From Planococcus sp. MSAK28401 (GTDB lineage: Bacteria; Bacillota; Bacilli; Bacillales_A; Planococcaceae): a DNA stretch of 64,000 nt. The DNA is taken from contig NZ_JAAMTH010000001.1 in the NCBI RefSeq assembly GCF_018283455.1, positions 467,001 through 531,000 on the forward strand. Reading direction: 5' to 3'. The notes under the pieces are model-generated. The model did not search any database, was not told where the DNA came from, and was given only the letters and a program-made list of their open reading frames with translations. Numbering within the stretch: the first letter of the stretch is position 1; the number at the start of each line of letters is the position of its first letter. This document shows positions 58,604 to 64,000 of the stretch, piece by piece. The position numbers and the translations under genes were made by a program.

Positions 58604-59833
58604 TCAGTCCGCCTTGCCAAAGATTTTCCGGTGCGTCTCCAAGATGAACTGTTTATACGGGAGGTCCGGCATTGGTTCGATCAATTCTTTGGCTTGTTGT
58701 GCATAGATTTTCGCTTGCTCATGATCGCCTAATTGTTCATAAATCAAGGCCATATAGGCTTCTTTTTCGTAATGCATCGATAAATCATAAGGGTGGTGAA
58801 TGAAAAGGTTCATGCGGTGTTGTTTGAAACAGTCTAGTGCTTCCTCGATCCGACCCATGCCGAAAAGTACCTTGCCTTTTTCCAAGAAGTAAAAATCCTC
58901 TTCATCTAGCAATTGGCGCATTTTTTCGAGCAGCTGGTCGGCTTTTTCGTATTCATGGGTGAACGAATTCAAATAATGGATTTCGATGGCAGTGGCATAG
59001 GCTCCAATTTCAGGATCCTCTGAAAACTCGGCAAAAAGTTTAAGCTTGCCGACGTAATAATCCTTGCGCTCTATATCACCAGCAAGAAGCGCTTCAAAGC
59101 CTGCTAACCTGTAGAGCGCATTAATCTGATAGAAAATCTGCTGTTTCTTGGAATAGGAGATAGCTTCTTCCATCATCCGGCGGGCATTTTCCTTATCTCC
59201 AGTAGCGGAATACAGGATGGACTCATAATAATCGAAATCCAGTTTCTTTAATGGATCAAGGCTGCCAGTTTGTTCTTGGATTAATTTACGAGATTCCTGC
59301 AATGTGGATAAGGCTTCTGCGTAATGATGTTCAGTGAATTTCATCAGCGCACGAAACATATGAAGGTCAGCGATGGAATTAATTAAATGCAGTTGTTCAT
59401 ATATCGCTTCAGCACGATCGAACGCCGGTTTCCAATCGTAACGTTTCGAGTGATAACAACAGCGGCTATAGATTTCAAGCAGCCGCGCCGATTCGTAGCG
59501 AAACGGCAATTTCTCAACATAAGGGTGGATGCGATCTGCAATCTCCTCATAGCCTGCCACCATTTCTTCGCTAGTGCCCGAAACGTTCCGGCGCTTGTCT
59601 TCAATTTCATCGAGCAAAGCGCGAAGCTCCGCGGTCGGTATCTCCTGGAGCAATTCGGTTCGATCGATTCCAAGCCGCTCCGCAATATAGGAAAGGCTCT
59701 CCATCGACGGATTCGCTTTGTTGTTCTCGATCAAACTGAGCATGCCCTTCGACAGCTCATCTCCGGCAAGCGCCTGCAAAGTCAGGCCTTGCTCTTTTCG
59801 TATTTGTTTAATGCGTTCCCCCAAAGTTGCCAT
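58604..59833 (-). CDS. XRE-TPR regulator (RRNPP-like)
   Basis: Regulator of 409 residues. An N-terminal helix-turn-helix of XRE type (IKQIRKEQGLTLQALAGDELSKGMLSLIENNKANPSMESLSYIAE) is joined to about 330 residues of tetratricopeptide-like helical pairs (YDWKPAFDRAEAIYEQL, ALSTLQESRKLIQE, GRIEEALDCFKQHR, GDHEQAKIYAQQAKELIE). This is the layout of Rgg/PlcR/NprR-type peptide-responsive regulators, though also of peptide-independent ones. No small secreted signal gene is seen beside it. AGGTGAG precedes the ATG. It is divergent from an MFS gene whose promoter carries two 17-base palindromes. Confidence 0.88.
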   Translation of the reverse strand: MATLGERIKQIRKEQGLTLQALAGDELSKGMLSLIENNKANPSMESLSYIAERLGIDRTELLQEIPTAELRALLDEIEDKRRNVSGTSEEMVAGYEEIADRIHPYVEKLPFRYESARLLEIYSRCCYHSKRYDWKPAFDRAEAIYEQLHLINSIADLHMFRALMKFTEHHYAEALSTLQESRKLIQEQTGSLDPLKKLDFDYYESILYSATGDKENARRMMEEAISYSKKQQIFYQINALYRLAGFEALLAGDIERKDYYVGKLKLFAEFSEDPEIGAYATAIEIHYLNSFTHEYEKADQLLEKMRQLLDEEDFYFLEKGKVLFGMGRIEEALDCFKQHRMNLFIHHPYDLSMHYEKEAYMALIYEQLGDHEQAKIYAQQAKELIEPMPDLPYKQFILETHRKIFGKAD

Positions 59834-59954
59834 AAACTCACCTGCTTTTTCTATAATGTATCATCTTGGTGCTGTTCTTTAGAGTATTTTTATATCCATT
59901 GTAAATGAGTACAACCATCAATGTCGCTTATCTAGAAAATAATAATGGTTATTT

Positions 59955-59971
59955 GTTTAATTATATTAAAC
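59955..59971. promoter_or_regulatory. Palindromic operator 1 (XRE-TPR/MFS)
   Basis: GTTTAATTATATTAAAC, upstream of the -35 of the MFS promoter; 54 bases (about five helical turns) from the second copy. Confidence 0.72.
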
Positions 59972-59977
59972 TTTCTC

Positions 59978-60006
59978 TTGCATTGCGAATAAATGCGTGA
60001 TATATT
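59978..60006 (+). promoter_or_regulatory. MFS exporter promoter
   Basis: TTGCAT (59978-59983), 17-base spacer, TATATT (60001-60006), lying between the two palindromes. Confidence 0.75.
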
Positions 60007-60008
60007 TT

Positions 60009-60025
60009 GTTTAATTAAATTAAAC
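60009..60025. promoter_or_regulatory. Palindromic operator 2 (XRE-TPR/MFS)
   Basis: GTTTAATTAAATTAAAC, covering the predicted start site of the MFS gene. It differs from operator 1 at only one central base. Confidence 0.75.
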
Positions 60026-60048
60026 TTTTTGAAAAGGGAGCGAAAAAC

Positions 60049-61338
60049 ATGAACGAAGTGGGTAAAATCAAACAGGCTACGTACCATCTGTATACGTTCA
60101 CCATCAGCAAATTGATTTCCACATTTGGCAGTTCGGTATACGCATTCGGCATCAGCCTCTACGTCCTGGCTTTGACCGGTTCCGCCGCCAGTTTCGCCAT
60201 CAACTTAATCTGCAGCATCCTGCCCCGGACTTTATTTGCGCCTTATGCCGGCTACGTCGCGGATAATTACCCGAAAAAAGCCGTGGTGCTGCTGTCTCAG
60301 GCAGCGAGCGTCTTATCCGTCGGCGGGCTTTTGCTCTACAGTATGTCAAACGGCCTGTCGCTTGCGGCAATCTACACGGCGACTGCATTGATTTCCGTCA
60401 GTTCCATGTTTACCAGCGTCGCCTTTTCATCTTCCATCGCCAATTTAATCGACCCGGAACGCATCCAAAAAGCGATGGGTTATAACCAATCGGCATTAGC
60501 CATCGCCACAATCGGAGGGCCAGTCATCGGCGGCATGCTGTTCGGCTTTGTGTCGATGAACGTTTTCCTGCTGATCCAAGTGATCGCCTACGCACTTGCT
60601 GCGGCACTCGAAGCGACGATGAACTTCCGGCTCTATACAAGACGCGTCGAAACGGAGTCTGCAGAAGACAAGCAGGGCGTCTGGCAGGGCATGAAAGAAG
60701 GTGCTGCCTACCTGCGGAAAAACCGTGTCATCACCGTCATCGTCACAACGGCTGTCGGATTGAATTTTTTCTTCTCCGCATTGATGATTGGCTTGCCGTT
60801 CATCGCCGTCCAGCAATTAAAAGTGGAAGCGACGCATTTTGGCTTCATTGAAGCGATGATTGCGCTCGGCATGCTGCTGGCATCGATTTATTTCTCGGTG
60901 CGCAAGGAAGTCAAATTCCCGCTGCAATTTTCCAAACGTGCCATTATGATCATGTCGCTGTTGCTTGCGGCGGTCTCACTGCCACTGGTCGCTGGCTTGT
61001 CCTATTGGGGCAATGTCATCTACCTGCTCTTCCTGATGCTGGCGTTCGGCATCTCCAATGTCTTCGTCAACACGCCAATCGGGGTCATGATGCAAAAAGA
61101 TGTCGACGAAGAATATCGTGGCCGCGTCTTCGGAATCCTGGAATCGATGGCGATGGCCATGATGCCGCTTGGCTATTTGCTGTTCGGCTTGCTCTATGAC
61201 CTGGTGCCGGCGCAATACGTGTTATGGGCTTGCAGCCTGTGCCTATTGATCTTGACGGCTTACAGCATGCGCCCGGCCATCATTCGCGAAGCTTATCCCG
61301 AGCTTGCGGAAAAGCCATTTGATAAAGTATTGTCCTGA
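60049..61338 (+). CDS. MFS exporter
   Basis: Major facilitator of 429 residues, resembling macrolide-type or multidrug exporters: FTISKLISTFGSSVYAFGISLYVL at the start, LFAPYAGYVADNYPKKAVVL (loop 2-3) and NTPIGVMMQKDVDEEYRGRVFGILESMAMAMMPLGYL, typical of the MFS_3/MefA-like group. AAAAGGGAG precedes the ATG. Control by the divergent XRE-TPR protein is suggested by two palindromes around the promoter. Ends in a strong terminator. Confidence 0.88.
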   Translation: MNEVGKIKQATYHLYTFTISKLISTFGSSVYAFGISLYVLALTGSAASFAINLICSILPRTLFAPYAGYVADNYPKKAVVLLSQAASVLSVGGLLLYSMSNGLSLAAIYTATALISVSSMFTSVAFSSSIANLIDPERIQKAMGYNQSALAIATIGGPVIGGMLFGFVSMNVFLLIQVIAYALAAALEATMNFRLYTRRVETESAEDKQGVWQGMKEGAAYLRKNRVITVIVTTAVGLNFFFSALMIGLPFIAVQQLKVEATHFGFIEAMIALGMLLASIYFSVRKEVKFPLQFSKRAIMIMSLLLAAVSLPLVAGLSYWGNVIYLLFLMLAFGISNVFVNTPIGVMMQKDVDEEYRGRVFGILESMAMAMMPLGYLLFGLLYDLVPAQYVLWACSLCLLILTAYSMRPAIIREAYPELAEKPFDKVLS

Positions 61339-61344
61339 ATCCAC

Positions 61345-61380
61345 AACAACCGCCTTCTTCCGAATAGGCGGTTGTTTTTT
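61345..61380 (+). terminator. MFS exporter terminator
   Basis: ACAACCGCCT pairs perfectly with AGGCGGTTGT around 10 bases, followed by TTTTTT. Confidence 0.9.
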
Positions 61381-61394
61381 GCGTCCAAGCGATT

Positions 61395-61424
61395 CCATGT
61401 TTTAGGAGAACATGGAAAGGGAAA
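61395..61424 (+). promoter_or_regulatory. Possible SigmaB promoter and palindrome before the SDR gene
   Basis: GTTTTA (61399-61404), 14 bases, GGGAAA (61419-61424), a weaker SigmaB match. CCATGTT (61395-61401) and AACATGG (61409-61415) form an inverted repeat over the -35. Confidence 0.45.
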
Positions 61425-61465
61425 AGCGGAGGAGATATAAAACTCGAGAAAGGTGGAGATGCACG

Positions 61466-62320
61466 ATGAAAGACAAAGTGGAAAAAGTGCCGGCGCAGCA
61501 TCAGGAGCGCCAGCCTGGATTTGAGAATGAAATGAAACCGCACCCAGATTTCCAGGGGAATCTGGCAGGGGCTTCGCAGCGTTTGCCTGGCAAAGCCGCT
61601 CTCATAACCGGAGGCGATAGCGGAATCGGCCGAGCCATCGCCGTCGCTTTTGCAAAAGAAGGGGCAGACGTCGCGATTGCCTATCTGGATGAACACGAAG
61701 ATGCCGAGGAAACGAAGCAGCTCGTCGAAAAAGAGGGGCGCAAGTGCCTGCTCATCGCTGGAGACATAGGCGATGAGGCGTTTTGCAAACAAGTTATTGC
61801 GCAAGTAATCGAGGGATTTGGGAAACTCGATGTGCTGGTCAACAATGCCGCAGAGCAGCATGTACAGGAATCGCTAAGGGATATCACGGCAGAGCAGCTG
61901 GAAAAAACCTTCCGCACTAATATCTTCAGCATGTTCCACCTGACAAAAGCCGCACTGGACCATTTGAAACCTGGCGCATCGATCATCAATACCACATCGA
62001 TTACCGCATTCCGCGGCGAGCCAAGCCTAATCGATTATTCGTCAACCAAAGGCGCAATTCTGGCATTCACCCGAGCCTTGTCCGGATCGCTCGCAAAAGA
62101 AGGCATCCGGGTCAATGGCGTGGCACCCGGCCCGATTTGGACGCCGCTCATTCCAGCTTCTTTTTCGGCGGAAGATGTCGAAGGCTTCGGAAGCGGCACG
62201 CCGCTCGGACGGCCCGGGCAACCCGATGAACTGGCGCCAGGGTATGTATACTTGGCTTCCGACGATTCATCCTACGTCACCGGTCAAGTCCTCCATATAA
62301 ACGGAGGCACGCCATATTAA
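61466..62320 (+). CDS. SDR oxidoreductase, YhdF/YhxC-like general stress type
   Basis: Short-chain dehydrogenase of 284 residues with the N-terminal extension (QHQERQPGFENEMKPHPDF) typical of the YhdF/YhxC/GSP39 group. ALITGGDSGIGRAIAVAFAKEG is the dinucleotide site, VNNAAEQ, the Ser of INTTSIT, catalytic YSSTKGA, and GVAPGPIWTPLIPASF follow. AAAGGTGGAG precedes the ATG at 61466; the frame from 61412 is leader. A weak SigmaB-type promoter fits the general-stress role of the group. Substrate unknown. Confidence 0.9.
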   Translation: MKDKVEKVPAQHQERQPGFENEMKPHPDFQGNLAGASQRLPGKAALITGGDSGIGRAIAVAFAKEGADVAIAYLDEHEDAEETKQLVEKEGRKCLLIAGDIGDEAFCKQVIAQVIEGFGKLDVLVNNAAEQHVQESLRDITAEQLEKTFRTNIFSMFHLTKAALDHLKPGASIINTTSITAFRGEPSLIDYSSTKGAILAFTRALSGSLAKEGIRVNGVAPGPIWTPLIPASFSAEDVEGFGSGTPLGRPGQPDELAPGYVYLASDDSSYVTGQVLHINGGTPY

Positions 62321-62329
62321 GGATTTTCA

Positions 62330-62366
62330 GGCATTCAATCAGTTCAACTGATTGAATGCCTTTTTT
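62330..62366 (+). terminator. SDR terminator
   Basis: GGCATTCAATCAGT pairs perfectly with ACTGATTGAATGCC around TCA, followed by TTTTTT. Confidence 0.93.
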
Positions 62367-62408
62367 ATCCATAAATAAATTAATTTACAGGGAAGAGAGG
62401 TGCGTGCC

Positions 62409-62726
62409 ATGTCTAAGCAATTGACAACGCCGCTAAAGAAACCGATCTGGACATTGATTGTATTGAATTTAGCGGACGGCTTTTTGACTTATTGGGGGCT
62501 ATTGGCAGGAGCGATTGAAGAAGCGAATCCCTTGCTTAGCGGATTGCCGCCGTTTGCGATCTTTATACTTAAGGTGTTGTTATCTGCTTGTCTTGCCGCG
62601 TTCCTCTTTACCCCGCTTGTGCGGCTTGAGTCGCGGATCTGGCGCTATTTTCTCTTGGTAACTAATTTTTTATATATCAGCATATTATCGCTCCACATCA
62701 TTTGGATCGTTTTGTTATATCTATAG
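62409..62726 (+). CDS. DUF5658 small membrane protein
   Basis: A 105-residue membrane protein with three or four helices. WTLIVLNLADGFLTYWGLLAGAIEEANPLLS is the DUF5658 pattern (conserved D, T, E and NPL). The start at 62409 has AGAGGTG ahead. Function unknown; often found near transporters. Ends in a two-way terminator. Confidence 0.8.
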   Translation: MSKQLTTPLKKPIWTLIVLNLADGFLTYWGLLAGAIEEANPLLSGLPPFAIFILKVLLSACLAAFLFTPLVRLESRIWRYFLLVTNFLYISILSLHIIWIVLLYL

Positions 62727-62761
62727 AAAATCCCCGGACAGCCAAGCTGTCCGGGGATTTT
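62727..62761. terminator. Bidirectional terminator, DUF5658 / MFS
   Basis: AAAATCCCCGGACAGC pairs perfectly with GCTGTCCGGGGATTTT around CAA, between convergent genes. Confidence 0.93.
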
Positions 62762-63949
62762 CTATGCCGGGGTCTGGCCGGTTTGTTGTTCTGTATAGCG
62801 CAACGATTTTTTGGAAGCTTTGAACAGGACGATCAAGATGATGCTGAAAATGGCCAATCCGCCGGAAAGATAATAGATGGCGCCGGATTGCATGGTGAGT
62901 AGCCAAGTGAAAAACAGCGGGCCGATAATGCGCCCGAGATTGTCCATCGAATAGGTCATGCCAGCCGCTGTCCCATATTTGCCGCCTGCTTCTTTCGAAG
63001 TGAGCGAGACGAGTACAGTGCGCGCCAAGGCGTTGCCTGCAGTGAAGATGCTGAGTGCGACGCCGGCAAACACCAAGCTGGTCGTAAACGGCAACAGCAC
63101 CAAGCCTAAAGCGGTGACAATTTGTGCGCCGATGATCCACTGCGTCTCCGTTCCGTTTTTCACGCGGCGGACAACACCGCCTTGAATCGCGGCATCCACA
63201 AAGCCTGAGGCCATGAACAAATAGCCGAGCTGGAGCGGGGTGATTTCAATTTGGTCAATCTGGAACAATTGGAACGTTGATTCCAAACCTGCGAGAAGGA
63301 ACGTCACCATGAAAGAGAATACGAACAAATAACGGATGCGGTAATGCCAAAGCGTACTGGCGCCTTTTGGCACTAGCTTGCGTTTGACCGCTTCTCCTTT
63401 GCGCACCGGTTCTTTCAAGACGATGCTTGCATAGACCATCAATAACAGCACAAGGATAGCTGAAGCGGTAAACGGCAAGGACAAGGAGACCGCGCCGAGC
63501 AAGCCGCCGATCGCCGGCCCGAAAATAAAGCCGAGCCCGATCGACATGCCGAGAAGGCCCATGTATTTATTGCGTTCTTCATCTGTCGTGATGTCTGCGA
63601 CATATCCCGTAACCGCTGTATAAAGTGCACCTGAGAACAAGCCGCCGATAACGCGCGACATGTATAGCAGGATAAGATTATCGAGAAACAGCGAAAACAG
63701 GAAAAAACTGAGGGCGAAGCCGGCAAGCCCGACCAAGATCAGTTTTTTGCGGCCGGTACGGTCAGATAATCTGCCCCATAATGGCGCGGTAAAAAAGGAC
63801 GAGAGCGCATATATCGTAATCAAGCCCCCGACGTGGATATCCGCATAGCCTTGTTGGACGATTACTTCTGGGAGTATCGGGATGATCAAGCCGAAGCCAA
63901 GATAGACGAAAAACTGGACCGACATGAGCAATAAAATGGTTTTCTTCAT
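62762..63949 (-). CDS. MFS multidrug exporter, NorA/TetA-like
   Basis: Twelve-helix exporter of 395 residues. FFVYLGFGLIIPILPEVI (antiporter start), APLWGRLSDRTGRKKLIL (motif A), MSRVIGGLFSGALYTAVTGYVADIT, and motif C GLLGMSIGLGFIFGPAIGGLLG mark a drug:H+ antiporter of the DHA1 family. The start at 63949 has AGGA 9 bases ahead; the open frame to 63988 lacks a ribosome site. Drug specificity unknown. The remaining 51 bases to the window edge hold its leader. Confidence 0.9.
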   Translation of the reverse strand: MKKTILLLMSVQFFVYLGFGLIIPILPEVIVQQGYADIHVGGLITIYALSSFFTAPLWGRLSDRTGRKKLILVGLAGFALSFFLFSLFLDNLILLYMSRVIGGLFSGALYTAVTGYVADITTDEERNKYMGLLGMSIGLGFIFGPAIGGLLGAVSLSLPFTASAILVLLLMVYASIVLKEPVRKGEAVKRKLVPKGASTLWHYRIRYLFVFSFMVTFLLAGLESTFQLFQIDQIEITPLQLGYLFMASGFVDAAIQGGVVRRVKNGTETQWIIGAQIVTALGLVLLPFTTSLVFAGVALSIFTAGNALARTVLVSLTSKEAGGKYGTAAGMTYSMDNLGRIIGPLFFTWLLTMQSGAIYYLSGGLAIFSIILIVLFKASKKSLRYTEQQTGQTPA

Positions 63950-64000
63950 AAAGGAATTCCTGCTTTCTGCAAAGACTGGTGTTTTCATTTTACTCTTGTT

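Noticed and set aside
1-64000. tRNA, rRNA, insertion sequences, phage or plasmid genes
   Set aside because: No tRNA cloverleaf, rRNA block, transposase, integrase or replication gene was recognised on either strand; ordinary chromosome is the simplest reading.

Overview
The window looks like a chromosomal segment of a moderate-GC, Gram-positive member of the Bacillales, most likely Planococcaceae (Planococcus-like). The evidence is family-level: strong AGGAGG-type ribosome sites, frequent TTG and GTG starts, a Trp T-box leader, close relatives of Bacillus MntR, CadC, CvfB, YhfW and YidC, and operator sequences matching Bacillus GlnR/TnrA, FadR, CcpA, CadC, MhqR and SigmaB consensus sites. No rRNA, tRNA, CRISPR array, transposase or phage gene was seen. 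The text is ordinary core chromosome with small accessory patches.

Layout. 1-2.4 kb: amtB (cut by the window edge) and glnK under GlnR/TnrA boxes, an unusual cysteine-free family-4-type uracil-DNA glycosylase, and a ZIP metal transporter. 2.4-8.3 kb: a DUF4003 gene behind an RBS-sequestering hairpin, a NiaP-like MFS transporter, a GNAT protein and a three-gene OpuC-type osmolyte ABC importer. 8.4-11.6 kb: a fatty-acid beta-oxidation operon (thiolase, SDR, acyl-CoA dehydrogenase) with a FadR box and a perfect cre site. 11.7-16.5 kb: the T-box controlled operon trpD-trpC-trpF/trpB-trpA, in which trpF and trpB are joined in one reading frame and trpE/trpG are absent. 16.5-31.4 kb: DNA repair (AAG), a DJ-1/PfpI protein, arsR-arsB, a DUF7662-GNAT fusion, ppaC, a FrnE-like DsbA, azoR, a Rieske oxidoreductase, yceI, murB, a CPA1 antiporter, a membrane-anchored penicillin-acylase-type Ntn hydrolase and twin fluoride channels.

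31.4-50.4 kb: a DmpA peptidase, a universal stress protein, cadC-cadA with two CadC operators, mntR, cvfB, a DUF1002 protein, an MhqO-like dioxygenase with a perfect MhqR palindrome, several GNATs, a SigmaB-driven 32-residue membrane peptide, a lipid kinase, an AraC regulator, yidC, MFS transporters and a VanY-type carboxypeptidase. 50.4-51.5 kb is a gene-free repeat region: three 216-bp tandem units that preserve a hairpin by compensatory change, followed by a copy of a dispersed repeat that also lies at 23.1-23.3 kb. 51.6-64 kb: cardiolipin synthase, a phytoene/squalene-synthase-like protein, a sucrose-phosphate-synthase/phosphatase-like pair under a SigmaB promoter, an MBL hydrolase, a DAO-type oxidoreductase, an XRE-TPR regulator divergent from an MFS exporter with twin 17-bp palindromes, a stress SDR and a final MFS exporter.

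How it fits together: the window is rich in stress physiology. Osmolyte import (OpuC-like), probable osmolyte synthesis (SPS/SPP-like), metal export (Ars, Cad), quinone/electrophile defence (AzoR, MhqO-like, perhaps YceI, sharing an MhqR-type motif) and SigmaB-type promoters at three or four loci point to a soil, marine or saline lifestyle. The best candidates for something undescribed are the 216-bp structured repeat, the SigmaB-controlled SPS/SPP pair next to the atypical terpenoid synthase, the SigmaB-driven micropeptide, the XRE-TPR/MFS switch, and the DUF7662-GNAT fusion.
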